Origin: Flavobacteriales bacterium | GTDB lineage: Bacteria > Bacteroidota > Bacteroidia > Flavobacteriales_D > Cryomorphaceae | NCBI GenBank assembly: GCA_022448105.1 | Contig: JAKVAV010000009.1 | Span: 30,040 to 87,160, forward strand | Length of the DNA: 57,121 bases | Direction of reading: 5' to 3' | Part shown: positions 44,206 through 53,318 of the stretch, piece after piece | Layout: the number at the start of each line of letters is the position of its first letter | Numbering within the stretch: position 1 is the first letter of the stretch | The notes under the pieces: generated by a model | The model's database searches: none | The model's input: the letters and a program-made list of their open reading frames with translations, nothing else | What the model was told of the DNA's origin: nothing | Made by a program: the position numbers and the translations under genes

Positions 44206-44720
44206 TTTGATAAGTCGTCTAGTATGGCATGAAGGATAACTTGATGAAAACATTCTACGATGCCGTAGTTCTCGATTGAGGTCTGAAAGTTCACAGATCC
44301 CATTTTTGAAAGACTGTTTCCATTTTTAAACCCTGAGAGAGTAATTGATTCCCCTCCTTTTTCACGATGCACTTTTACGGCGTTAAGGATGTTTTCGGAT
44401 TCACCTGAAGAGCTTATAGCGAATAACAAGTCTCCATCTTGGTAAGAAAAATTAATCCATTCTTTTATGGCATTTGCATAACCATAATCGTTGGCAAAAC
44501 AAGTAATGAGCGCCGCATCAGTGAAGCTGAGAGTTGGTTTCCCAGCGATTTTCATGTAATCTTCCATCATATGACTGCAAATGGCATTGCTCCCTCCATT
44601 TCCAATGAAGATTACGCGCTTGGCCTGCTTTACCAAAGTGACAGATTTTTTTACCCCATCGATGATCAATGGATCTCTAAAAAAACCTTCAAAAGCAGAT
44701 TTATATAAATTGAGCTGCAT
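44202..44720 (-). CDS. SIS-domain phosphosugar isomerase (GmhA-like)
   Basis: SIS-fold protein of 172 residues. The N-terminal helices are followed by FIGNGGSNAICSHM (about 38-51) and a phosphate loop SSSGESENIL (about 105-114). The size and layout are closest to sedoheptulose-7-phosphate isomerase GmhA (about 190 residues). The DiaA type and other SIS proteins are alternatives. It is followed by the SDR gene (ATGA overlap) and preceded by the PfkB kinase with a 20-base overlap, which points to a shared pathway. Confidence 0.85.
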   Translation of the reverse strand: MQLNLYKSAFEGFFRDPLIIDGVKKSVTLVKQAKRVIFIGNGGSNAICSHMMEDYMKIAGKPTLSFTDAALITCFANDYGYANAIKEWINFSYQDGDLLFAISSSGESENILNAVKVHREKGGESITLSGFKNGNSLSKMGSVNFQTSIENYGIVECFHQVILHAILDDLSK

Positions 44721-45591
44721 GTTTCAATAGTTTCTCTCTTGTAACTTCTTCTGCATTACAAAGCCAGGTGCATGATAAACTAGCGGCCAAAGAGGGCACT
44801 AACATCACATCACTAACATCATCAAACTTAAGCTCTGCCGCAAGACAGGCAAATGCATAGAAAGTATCACCAGCTCCTATAGTATCGACAATATCCCCCC
44901 GAAAGACTTCTTGGTGAACGTAGTCCTGACCATCGAAATATACTGATCCTTTCCTGCCCAGAGTGAGAAAGAGCTTATCGGCTCCTATCTCATAATTATA
45001 CAACTCTCTAATGGTATCGGGCTCGCTAAAATCAGTCTTCCGATTGACTTGCAGACTGGCCTCTCTGAGATCCATGCAAGCACTCTTTTTAGGATATGCC
45101 TTCCATTTACTCATTCGGTTGTAGCCATAATTATTGCTATTCGTTTGAGTCATGTAATGAAAACGACCATTAACATCAAGCTGCTTACAGAACCCATGAC
45201 CAAAGTCAGCCACAATAACCACGTCGTATTTTTCTGCATCTACTTGAAGTGGCCCAAAACCTTCTGTGTCAAATTTATTGATCTCAACATGCTTTTTTGA
45301 ATCATCGACATCAATAAGTCTCGTCTTTACAATTTCCTCTCCCTCGTTCGTTATGAGATCAACTCTCTGAACAAAATCTAAAAGGTGATTAGCGATAGCT
45401 TTGGCACCTCCCTGTTGTGTCGTACTGCTCCCATCTGGATGAGCGTATCGAAATACTGGACAGAAAGATTTCATGCTTTGCCCTTCATACTTTACCTCAA
45501 TAAACTTATCGACGATAGTTTCTCCAATCACACAAACCTTGAACTCTTTGACATTGTCTGTGAATACACTAATTTTTTCTTTCAGTTTCAT
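44701..45591 (-). CDS. PfkB-family sugar kinase (HldE/HldA kinase-like)
   Basis: Ribokinase-fold kinase of 296 residues. The substrate motif GETIVDKF is at 23-30 and QQGGAKAIANHL is near 59-70. The catalytic loop DTIGAGDTF (236-244, Asp242 as base) is intact. It resembles the N-terminal kinase domain of HldE, but it is a stand-alone protein. It could phosphorylate C1 of a heptose phosphate or another sugar phosphate made by the adjacent isomerase. It overlaps the next glycosyltransferase by four bases. Confidence 0.87.
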   Translation of the reverse strand: MKLKEKISVFTDNVKEFKVCVIGETIVDKFIEVKYEGQSMKSFCPVFRYAHPDGSSTTQQGGAKAIANHLLDFVQRVDLITNEGEEIVKTRLIDVDDSKKHVEINKFDTEGFGPLQVDAEKYDVVIVADFGHGFCKQLDVNGRFHYMTQTNSNNYGYNRMSKWKAYPKKSACMDLREASLQVNRKTDFSEPDTIRELYNYEIGADKLFLTLGRKGSVYFDGQDYVHQEVFRGDIVDTIGAGDTFYAFACLAAELKFDDVSDVMLVPSLAASLSCTWLCNAEEVTREKLLKHAAQFI

Positions 45592-46370
45592 AGAAATCGT
45601 CTGAGGAAACTATTTTTTGGTTTGAACTTTAACGTCGGCCCTAAATATTTCTGTCTGATCTTCTGCAATTCATTCGCAAGGTGTAACATGGAATCTGGCA
45701 ATTGCGCTTTCCAAGTGCCGAATCCTTGCAGGTAGCGAAAGTAATTTTTTTCAGAAAAATCTCCTTTTTCAGCGGCAGTAATACTTGAAGGGTTCAAAAT
45801 GCGTACATACAAAGGCGTCAATGGATGTAGGCAAATAGAAGCCTCAAAATAGGGGTGCCATGCCTGAGAATGATCACAAGCAAATAAATAATTCATTCCG
45901 TCTTCTGCTTTGGAACCACCAATCGCTTTTACCTTCGTCAAAGCTTCATGGTAATTTAAAATGGCCGTATTGGGTATCCAACTTCTCTCTTGCTGAGTAG
46001 ACATACCAGTAGCCAAATCATAGAAGAAATGCATTTTATCATAAGCCACGTCAAACTGCTGACTTGCCAGAGAATCAAATACTTTTGGATTTATTAGATC
46101 ATCATCATCAAGGCGAACCAAGTACTTGGCTGATCGGTTTTCTTTTATCAAGAGATCACCAACTTCTTTAAGTTTATCCTCTTTAGAGATTCCTTTACAG
46201 GAAATGGTTTTAAAATTCTCCTGATTCGTTTTTTGTCCACCCAGCAGCCAGACTTCATAGCTACAGGTCAATTCACCTATCTGGTTAAAGCAGAGTTTTT
46301 GAAGCTCTCCCCGCAGGGATTCCTCCTCTAAGCACGGACTCAGTGGAACGAGAAAAAGATAGTCGAGCAT
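45588..46370 (-). CDS. Putative glycosyltransferase with DDDD motif (rhamnosyl-transferase-like)
   Basis: Protein of 260 residues with a short GT-A-like core. The metal-binding motif LVRLDDDDLINP lies near residues 89-100. The pattern is similar to the putative rhamnosyl transferase family (PF11316), but the resemblance is partial. A bias to aromatic residues follows (FFYDLATGM), and the C terminus is basic. It begins the kinase-isomerase cassette in transcription order. A more general sugar-processing role is possible. Confidence 0.7.
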   Translation of the reverse strand: MLDYLFLVPLSPCLEEESLRGELQKLCFNQIGELTCSYEVWLLGGQKTNQENFKTISCKGISKEDKLKEVGDLLIKENRSAKYLVRLDDDDLINPKVFDSLASQQFDVAYDKMHFFYDLATGMSTQQERSWIPNTAILNYHEALTKVKAIGGSKAEDGMNYLFACDHSQAWHPYFEASICLHPLTPLYVRILNPSSITAAEKGDFSEKNYFRYLQGFGTWKAQLPDSMLHLANELQKIRQKYLGPTLKFKPKNSFLRRFL

Positions 46371-46411
46371 CTAGGAACAAAGGTCGCATTATTTCTTGGC
46401 TATGAGGCGTG

Positions 46412-47353
46412 CTAACCTGCTTTATTTGGACGAATGAATTCTTTGAGCTTCTCTGTTTGTTCAAAACCCAACAATCGGTACGACTGGACATATCCTCTGG
46501 TAATGGATGCAGAGATTTTGGGCACGAAATTCTTTGGAATATGCTCGTTAAAATACCTTACAGCACCATCAGGATCGTAAGGATAAAGCATCCTAATAGC
46601 AACGAACATTGACTGCAGTAAATCCTCGCTCACTGACTCTTTACTCTCTTTACAATAGTTCAGAATATCTCCTCTCAACTCTACGTATCTGCCCCACTTC
46701 TCAGCCACGTTGATCTGTGATATTGAACCTGAGGATCTCTCGCGAATAATGGTATTTTGCGATTCGTCATAAGCAACTCTTGCCCCACCTTTCAGTAATC
46801 GGAACATGAGATCGTACTCCTGTGAGCTCTTCAAGTTTTCGCTCCACTTTAGTCCTTCAAGAAATGGTCTTGACAAAAACAAATTCGACGATGTAATTCC
46901 AAGATCTGTTTTCATAAGTTGAAGCCAAACGTTGTAATCTTCAGCTGATGCGTAACTGGCTACTTTTATCAGTTCGGAGTCTAAGTTTTTTCGCTGGTAG
47001 CTACCTACGATTAATTCTGGACAATCATTATTTTCAGCAAGATTAATCTGAACTTCAATTTTCTTGGGTTTGATCATATCGTCAGCGTCCAAAAATTGTA
47101 TATACTCTCCCTGAGCCAATCTAAGCCCTTGATTTCTGGCGCTAGGGGCTCCTAAATTCTTTTGAGTATAAATTTTAAAAGGGACGCTTGAAATGACTTG
47201 CAATTGCTTGAGAATTGTTAACGTCTCATCATCACTTCCATCATCGACACAAATAATTTCACAGTCTTTAAACGTTTGGTTCTCTACGCTTTCAACGCAC
47301 TCTAGGATGTACTTCTCAACATTAAAACAAGGTATGATAACGGATACCTTCAT
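46412..47353 (-). CDS. Family 2 glycosyltransferase
   Basis: GT-A glycosyltransferase of 313 residues. The start KVSVIIPCFNVEKYI, the VDDGSDDET motif near 36-44, and QFLDADDMI near 86-94 mark the donor and metal sites. Its start overlaps the GT-B gene by four bases, while the next gene downstream follows after 41 bases, one of the wider gaps in the run. Donor unknown. Confidence 0.92.
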   Translation of the reverse strand: MKVSVIIPCFNVEKYILECVESVENQTFKDCEIICVDDGSDDETLTILKQLQVISSVPFKIYTQKNLGAPSARNQGLRLAQGEYIQFLDADDMIKPKKIEVQINLAENNDCPELIVGSYQRKNLDSELIKVASYASAEDYNVWLQLMKTDLGITSSNLFLSRPFLEGLKWSENLKSSQEYDLMFRLLKGGARVAYDESQNTIIRERSSGSISQINVAEKWGRYVELRGDILNYCKESKESVSEDLLQSMFVAIRMLYPYDPDGAVRYFNEHIPKNFVPKISASITRGYVQSYRLLGFEQTEKLKEFIRPNKAG

Positions 47354-48396
47354 CTCATCACAAGACTCTCAGCGCTTGGTTCTTTATCTGAATATTTGAC
47401 CACACGTTTCTCTATCTCCTCGAGGCTAAAGGCATATTTAAGGCCCCTTCGGGTTAGGTTTTTTCTAAACCGAAGTGTATCGAAAAGTCCTTTTATGGGC
47501 GGTTGACCCTTGTAAATTAGCAGTACAGGTTTATTGACATAAGCTCCTAAATGAACTGCCCCGGAATGCTGAGTGACGATCAATTTTGATTCAGCGCAGT
47601 ACTTTAACGTATCAGCATTATTTGTAGACACCTTCACCTCAATATTTCCTTCGTTCACCACATGAGCACTTAGCGAGGTATGCCCTACCAGATATACCTT
47701 TTCAAAATAGGGGCTTATACGTCTGGCAATCTCCATATAATCCCAAGGGCCACCGTTATTTGGTGTTGCTTCGCCTCCCTTCTTTCGAGGGAAAATAACA
47801 ACCGAATCTGTTTGATTCTCGGCATAAGCTTTGGACAGATCGTACTTATGTTGTCGACCTTCTAGTTGCCAATTCCGAAGACCATGCCAGTAGAAATCTG
47901 ACTTATCGATATTGAAAAAAGCTCTTCCGCTTCCCTTGGCCTCTCTGCTCCAGGTTTTGATGATTTCGTTAATATCTCTGGGAACCTTGTTTTGGTTTGC
48001 TGATGGCTTAATATCTCCAAAAAAATCTCTGAGCTCAGTAAAGGATTCAACTATCGAATTTCCTTTGGAATCAACCATAAACGGTTGGTGCAAACTCATT
48101 CCGCAATAGTGAATCTTGACTCCTTTGTGATGAAGATGCATCAAGAAGAGCAAATTATGCAACAAGAAATGTCCAAACTCTCCCTTAAAGGGCCCGAAAT
48201 AGCAAACTTTCTCTTTTAGCGCCTTCTTGTAAATTCTGTTGAGCTGTAGCTCATACTTTTTGTATTCCACGCCAAGCCCTACTTTACCTTTCCAATTCAT
48301 TCTGCCTTGGATTAACTCAATGGCGGTAGCATCGTCTCTACTGATGTATTTCAAGTCGGATCGGCGCAGGCCGTATTTTTCTAAGATTGGGATCAT
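47350..48396 (-). CDS. GT-B glycosyltransferase, GT9-like
   Basis: Protein of 348 residues. The C-terminal nucleotide-binding half reads SKLIVTQHSGAVHLGAYV (about 275-292), as in GT9/heptosyltransferase relatives, and the N-terminal half contains GPFKGEFGHFLLHNLLF (about 69-85). It is not a close match to WaaC or WaaF. A heptosyltransferase-like role would be attractive because a heptose-type sugar cassette lies a few genes downstream, but this is inference. It overlaps both neighbours by four bases. Confidence 0.75.
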   Translation of the reverse strand: MIPILEKYGLRRSDLKYISRDDATAIELIQGRMNWKGKVGLGVEYKKYELQLNRIYKKALKEKVCYFGPFKGEFGHFLLHNLLFLMHLHHKGVKIHYCGMSLHQPFMVDSKGNSIVESFTELRDFFGDIKPSANQNKVPRDINEIIKTWSREAKGSGRAFFNIDKSDFYWHGLRNWQLEGRQHKYDLSKAYAENQTDSVVIFPRKKGGEATPNNGGPWDYMEIARRISPYFEKVYLVGHTSLSAHVVNEGNIEVKVSTNNADTLKYCAESKLIVTQHSGAVHLGAYVNKPVLLIYKGQPPIKGLFDTLRFRKNLTRRGLKYAFSLEEIEKRVVKYSDKEPSAESLVMR

Positions 48397-49565
48397 TCTC
48401 TATACAAACCTTTCTTCACTGCGTCGGGACCAAACCGAGATTTGACATGCTCGACGATTTTTTTGGGGTCGTAAATATCGTAATTCGCTACTAATTCCTT
48501 CAAAGCATTAACTAAAGCAACTTTGTTGCCTTCCTGAAATAGGATTCCATTAATGGTATTAAATATTTCTCGTGTGCCATCGATATCAGAAGAAATTGCC
48601 GGAATGCCACGGGCCATGGCTTCAATGACAACTACACCGAAGGTTTCCGCTTTAGAAGCCAAAACAAATGCATGAGAACTATCGAGAAGCTTTTTTACTT
48701 CATCTCGATTCAAAAAACCAGCAATTTGAACCTGACTATCCAATTTCAACCTCTTAACATGTTCGCGCAGCTCCGCTTCCAATTTTCCATCGCCCGCAAT
48801 AACAAGTTGAAAATGTTCGTTTCCTCCAAACGCTTCCGCAAATGCATCGATGATTAAATCCTGACGTTTCCGTGAATCGAGAATAGCAACATTGGAAAAA
48901 GTAAACGGATTTGATGGTCTTGGTTTAGGGTCGGAAACAAAAAAATCATCAGTGAGCACATTAGGGATCAGCTCAAAGGGCGCAGAAAATAATTTTTCCA
49001 TCTTCTCCACATAAGCCTTGGTCACGGCAATTCTTCTCTGAGCATTTTTCACAAAGATTTTTCTCGACTCAATCGAGTCAAAAGGATTTGCGCAAGGAAA
49101 ATGGCCGGGCTTAAGGTTGGGTGAATTTTCCATATACCAAACTGGAATTCCAAAAGTTTCGCTCAAATATTTTGACATGTAGACATAATCGAATATCCCA
49201 TGATGGAAAATCACGTCGGGCTTACCCTCTCTTCGAATATATGATCTCAAATTTTTTTCGGAGGTTTTGAGAATTCCTATTTTTCGTTGTTTTAATGGGC
49301 TCTTAGCAAAACGAAGGGGTTTCTTGTGAATCGTAAGATTATCGACAAAACGAATATCATTTCTTCTCCGGTAATTCAAAAACTTTGATTTATGGAATCC
49401 CGACCTCAGAAAATTCCCCATTGTAGTTTCTCCGTTAAGGAGCATAGCGCACTTACAATTTCTTGACTGAAGAGCAAGCAAATGGAGCTCAACGAAAGTC
49501 CCTTGTGAGGTATTTGGTGTGGGATACCAGGCACTATTGAAAAGAATATGTGGTTTACTCGGCAT
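48393..49565 (-). CDS. Family 4-type glycosyltransferase
   Basis: GT-B glycosyltransferase of 390 residues. The donor domain opens with FTFSNVAILDSRKRQDLI (about 223-240), and the EX7E motif is in KAETFGVVVIEAMARG (about 309-324). It overlaps the family 2 gene by 11 bases and the GT9-like gene by four. Donor unknown. Confidence 0.91.
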   Translation of the reverse strand: MPSKPHILFNSAWYPTPNTSQGTFVELHLLALQSRNCKCAMLLNGETTMGNFLRSGFHKSKFLNYRRRNDIRFVDNLTIHKKPLRFAKSPLKQRKIGILKTSEKNLRSYIRREGKPDVIFHHGIFDYVYMSKYLSETFGIPVWYMENSPNLKPGHFPCANPFDSIESRKIFVKNAQRRIAVTKAYVEKMEKLFSAPFELIPNVLTDDFFVSDPKPRPSNPFTFSNVAILDSRKRQDLIIDAFAEAFGGNEHFQLVIAGDGKLEAELREHVKRLKLDSQVQIAGFLNRDEVKKLLDSSHAFVLASKAETFGVVVIEAMARGIPAISSDIDGTREIFNTINGILFQEGNKVALVNALKELVANYDIYDPKKIVEHVKSRFGPDAVKKGLYRE

Positions 49566-50610
49566 AATCCTGTAAAGTGACTTTGCAGTAGGTGCTGCTC
49601 GGTGTAAAGATTAAGTCATCCAGTTTGCTACGAAAGATTTTCTCGAGCTTAGCCTGAAGCAAAGGAAAATAGTTCCATTTCATATTGTGCTTGAAAGAAA
49701 GATATTTCTTTCCCAATGAGTAACTCTTAGAATCAACTAATCCAAGCTTTAGCGCGTAACTCCAATAATATTTGCCGACGTCTTTAGCTCCTTTTCCAAG
49801 CTCAACGATATGCCAGCGCATCATTTGAGCTAAATCGAGAAGATATCGAGCAACTAGCAGCTTTTCTTTCTTATTCAGTTTACCTGCCTCTTTAAGTAAA
49901 TCGACATGTCGGAGAATCATTTCAAATCGAAATTGAAAGTGCTCCACATTCTGAGAATTTAGTCGTGGCAAGCTTTTCACGTCCTGGCGATAATAGGTAT
50001 CTGGTTCTCGATGAAAATACTTAAAAGGCACTCCTTTAATCAATGCTCGAATATGTAGGTCATAATCTTGCTGACTGTGAAGATCATCATCAAATCCGCC
50101 GAGGTCCTGAAGAGTAGTTCTCTTCCAAATTGGCCCAGAGATGAGCCATGCAATATCTCGGTCTAGGAATCGATGTAGAGGTTTCTCAGACGTTGGAATA
50201 TTACAGATAACATTGCTGTCTCCGATCTGGCGATGGAATAAGCCCATTGGGTAAACGCAGTAATCGACATCCGTGTAGAAGCGCAGGTCTGCAAGTCTAT
50301 TCGCCAGACAAGTTGAAATCAGTAAATCATCGCTATCTAAAAACATAACGAATTCACCTGTAGCTCTCTTCAGCGCTTGATTTCGGCAGGAAGAAGCTCC
50401 TTTAATTCCCTCGTTTTTAAAAAATCGAATCCTGGAATCTGTCAAAGCCATTTCCCTAGCTATATGGTCGCTACCATCGGTGGAAAAATCATCAACAAAA
50501 AGCATCTCCCAATCGCTAAAAGTCTGCTGAATTACCGACTGTATGCAGTCTTTTACGAAGTATCCTTTGTTGAAATTTGGAGTAATGATGGAGATAGTCG
50601 GAGCACTCAT
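49555..50610 (-). CDS. Family 2 glycosyltransferase
   Basis: GT-A glycosyltransferase of 351 residues. It has the start ISIITPNFNKGYFVKD, VDDFSTDGSD, and MFLDSDDLL near 89-97. The C-terminal third is helical and basic and lacks clear membrane segments. The intergenic gap to the upstream GT2 gene is 18 bases. Donor and acceptor unknown. Confidence 0.92.
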   Translation of the reverse strand: MSAPTISIITPNFNKGYFVKDCIQSVIQQTFSDWEMLFVDDFSTDGSDHIAREMALTDSRIRFFKNEGIKGASSCRNQALKRATGEFVMFLDSDDLLISTCLANRLADLRFYTDVDYCVYPMGLFHRQIGDSNVICNIPTSEKPLHRFLDRDIAWLISGPIWKRTTLQDLGGFDDDLHSQQDYDLHIRALIKGVPFKYFHREPDTYYRQDVKSLPRLNSQNVEHFQFRFEMILRHVDLLKEAGKLNKKEKLLVARYLLDLAQMMRWHIVELGKGAKDVGKYYWSYALKLGLVDSKSYSLGKKYLSFKHNMKWNYFPLLQAKLEKIFRSKLDDLIFTPSSTYCKVTLQDYAE

Positions 50611-50628
50611 GTGGGTGCGTCAAAAGTA

Positions 50629-51585
50629 TTAATCTCCTTCATTTAATTGGTAGTAGTCGATATGGTTCTTTACTGGAAAACCAAAAATTGTTTTCAAAAA
50701 GTATCTCACCTTTGGCAGGCTCCAGAAGCCCGAACTTGAGTAAAGGAGAAACCCAGCAGCTCGTAAATCAGAATACTTCCGTTGAATAAATCTTTTCGAG
50801 CTTAAGATATGATTCTCCTCGTAGTGATACTTCAGGAAAAGCTCTGCCAGAAGATCCCGAACCTCTTTTGGTTGCTCCTGAGCAATTGACCACTCTATTA
50901 GCATCTTCGACATCAAGACTTTGTCAGTTTTGCTCCTCTTGCTTTGTTTGGTAGTATTGGCTAAGTGAACTGTTCTCATCACTACGCTATCCTTTAGGTG
51001 GCCAGCATAAAGATTCCTCTTCAAGGAAAGCCGAGCAAGCCATTCGGTATCTTCACCTATTTCAAGCCCTTCAGAAAACTTCAGGCTTGGGCCTAAGGCA
51101 TCAGTTTTAACTGTCAGTCCGCAAACTGAAAAATGTCCTTTCTTACCAAAAGGTTCCATGGAAAAAAACAGCGAGCTGGGGTCTACTCTCTCCGTCATCA
51201 TTGTAACCTCATCTGAACCCGAACGCCCCAATGGTTCATAAACTCCATCTACTTCAGGAAACTGAGCAAAGACTGTTCTCGTCTTCTCAAATCTCTCAGG
51301 CAACATATAATCATCTGCATCCAGAAAGGAGATAAACTCGAATTTCACGTTCTCAATCCCAGTATTGCGGGCAGCTCCAGCACCTTTCTGCTTTCCTCCA
51401 CTTGAAAAATATCTGATTCTTGATTCCTCGGAAAACCTCGATTTAACTTTATCGATTCCATTGTCATCCGAACCATCATCTATTAAAAGAACCTCCCCAA
51501 CCTCATTTTGCTCCAAGGCGCTAAGCACTGATCGCAGCACAAATTGGGCCTGGTTATACAGTGGTATAATTACCGAAACTTTCAA
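50629..51585 (-). CDS. Family 2 glycosyltransferase, first gene of the leftward run
   Basis: GT-A glycosyltransferase of about 318 residues with VSVIIPLYNQAQFV at the start, IDDGSDDNG near 33-41, and SFLDADDYM near 86-94. A GTG at 51609 is in frame, but it lies inside a perfect -7 promoter box. The TTG at 51585, giving MKVSVIIPLYN, is therefore more likely. The gene is divergent from the sulfotransferase with about 33 bases between start codons. It should be read first in the run of some 20 polysaccharide genes. Confidence 0.85.
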   Translation of the reverse strand: MKVSVIIPLYNQAQFVLRSVLSALEQNEVGEVLLIDDGSDDNGIDKVKSRFSEESRIRYFSSGGKQKGAGAARNTGIENVKFEFISFLDADDYMLPERFEKTRTVFAQFPEVDGVYEPLGRSGSDEVTMMTERVDPSSLFFSMEPFGKKGHFSVCGLTVKTDALGPSLKFSEGLEIGEDTEWLARLSLKRNLYAGHLKDSVVMRTVHLANTTKQSKRSKTDKVLMSKMLIEWSIAQEQPKEVRDLLAELFLKYHYEENHILSSKRFIQRKYSDLRAAGFLLYSSSGFWSLPKVRYFLKTIFGFPVKNHIDYYQLNEGD

Positions 51586-51608
51586 GATATTTGGGACAAT
51601 TGCTTTCA

Positions 51609-51616
51609 CAAATATA
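51609..51616 (-). promoter_or_regulatory. Perfect -7 box for the large leftward polysaccharide run
   Basis: TATATTTG on the minus strand matches TAnnTTTG exactly and lies 23 bases before the TTG start at 51585. No TTG is found 17-23 bases upstream. The first base of the GTG alternative start falls within it, which argues against that start. The divergent sulfotransferase start codon is three bases from the other side. Confidence 0.45.
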
Positions 51617-51618
51617 AA

Positions 51619-52245
51619 ATGGCAGTCTTACCCTCCAGAAAGGTTTTTTGTATTGGCCTGAATAAAACAGGCACGACTTCCCTGTCAAAATACATGGAGC
51701 GACACGGATTCACCTGCAGCGACCAAATTATTGGTGAACTATTGCTCACTAAATACGCCTCTGGAGACCACCGAGAATTTCTTGATCACTGCAAATCTGC
51801 TGAGTTCTTTCAAGATATTCCCTTCAGTATTCCGGGGTGCCATAAAATTTTGATGAAAGCTTTTCCCGAGGCGAAGTTTATATTGACTCTTCGAAATTCT
51901 GCCGAGGTCTGGTATAAGTCACTGGTGACTTATCACAGAAAGGTTTTTGGAGTGCCTTTGGATAGCCATCAACTGAAAGCCGCTAAGTATCGATATCCAG
52001 GATTTGCTTGGGAAGCTAATCGAATTTTATATTCTAGTCCACCTTCGGATCCGTATAAAAAAGAAAACCTAATTTCAGACTACGAAACTCACAAAGCTCA
52101 AGTCATGCGAGATTTTGCTGGTAAGGAAAACCTACTAGTTGTATGTATTGAAGATCCTGAAGCTCCTCATAAGATCTCTGAGTTTCTTAATTTGAAAATG
52201 GTTATCACCAAGATGCCCTGGCTGAATAAAACTGAAAAGACTTGA
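51619..52245 (+). CDS. PAPS-dependent sulfotransferase-like protein
   Basis: Cytoplasmic sulfotransferase of about 208 residues. The 5'-phosphosulfate loop is FCIGLNKTGTTSL (10-22) and the 3'-phosphate-binding segment is ILTLRNSAEVWYKSL (about 91-105). It should transfer sulfate from PAPS to a glycan or glycolipid acceptor. The ATG at 51619 places the loop at the usual distance from the start. It begins the inverted three-gene island; its stop overlaps the aminotransferase start. Confidence 0.85.
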   Translation: MAVLPSRKVFCIGLNKTGTTSLSKYMERHGFTCSDQIIGELLLTKYASGDHREFLDHCKSAEFFQDIPFSIPGCHKILMKAFPEAKFILTLRNSAEVWYKSLVTYHRKVFGVPLDSHQLKAAKYRYPGFAWEANRILYSSPPSDPYKKENLISDYETHKAQVMRDFAGKENLLVVCIEDPEAPHKISEFLNLKMVITKMPWLNKTEKT

Positions 52246-53318
52246 GAATTCCTGTAAGCAAACCATTTCTTCCGAAGCGGGATGAATACCGAAAAATGGT
52301 CGATCAAATTTGGCAAAGAGAATGGCTGACAAACAACGGTGATTTTCTTATAAATTTTGAACATCAACTGGGCAAATTCATAGGTTCACCTCACACCTCA
52401 GTTGTCTCTAGTGGAACCTCAGCACTCCAGCTAGCCCTGAAAACACTTGGTGCAAATAAGGGAGAAATAATTACTACTCCTTTCTCCTATGTAGCGACAA
52501 CTTCTTCGATTGTGTGGGAGGGATTCAAGCCCATTTTTGCTGATATCGAAGAAGAATTTTTAGGCTTGGACCCTCAAAAAGTCACTGCCAAGATTTCATC
52601 AAAGACTAGAGCTATTCTTGCGACTCATGTTTATGGTAATCCATGTTTGATCGAAGATTTGGAAGAAATTTCTCGTCAACATGGGCTCGCCTTAATTTTC
52701 GATGGCGCTCATTCTTTCGGGACAAGCTATAATGGAAAGTCACTTCTAACTTATGGCGACATTGCCACTTTGAGTTTTCATGCCACCAAGCTATTCCACA
52801 CAATAAATGGCGGTGCTATTGTTTGCAAAAATAAAGAGACCAAGGAAAAAATTGATCGATATCGGAACTTTGGTCACATCGGAATTAACGAATTTAATGG
52901 AGAGGGAATCAATGCAAAAATGTGCGAATTTCATTCTGCAATGGGACTATTGAACCTAAGTGCGGCTAAAAACATTCTGGCAAAAAGGAAGAGCCAATGG
53001 GAGCTTTACGAAGGGGAGATATCGACCAAAAAGCTATCAACGCTTGAACTTAGAGAGAGGGAGGGATTCAACGCCTCTTACTTTCCTGTGATTTTTGACA
53101 AGAGCGAATATATGCTTGAAGCCGTCAGAAAGGCAGAAAAAAATGGAATTGAACTGAGAAGATATTTCTACCCATCGCTCAACACATTAAATTACATCGA
53201 GCCAAATCACTGTCCAATCTCCGAGAGCGTTTCTAGTCGGATCTGTTGTTTACCCCTTTATCATAAGCTCACTGAATCGGAGCAAAAAGAGGTTCTCAGC
53301 ATCATAAATGATATATGA
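52242..53318 (+). CDS. DegT/DnrJ/EryC1-family sugar aminotransferase
   Basis: PLP-dependent aminotransferase of 358 residues that would form an amino sugar from a keto-sugar nucleotide. SSGTSALQLAL (56-66) binds the phosphate, Asp154 and His157 lie in FDGAHSFG, and the Schiff-base Lys183 is in SFHATKLFHT. The start is a TTG that overlaps the preceding stop (TTGA); the next ATG would remove the conserved IPVSKPF segment. The 3- or 4-position specificity is open. Confidence 0.92.
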   Translation: MRIPVSKPFLPKRDEYRKMVDQIWQREWLTNNGDFLINFEHQLGKFIGSPHTSVVSSGTSALQLALKTLGANKGEIITTPFSYVATTSSIVWEGFKPIFADIEEEFLGLDPQKVTAKISSKTRAILATHVYGNPCLIEDLEEISRQHGLALIFDGAHSFGTSYNGKSLLTYGDIATLSFHATKLFHTINGGAIVCKNKETKEKIDRYRNFGHIGINEFNGEGINAKMCEFHSAMGLLNLSAAKNILAKRKSQWELYEGEISTKKLSTLELREREGFNASYFPVIFDKSEYMLEAVRKAEKNGIELRRYFYPSLNTLNYIEPNHCPISESVSSRICCLPLYHKLTESEQKEVLSIINDI

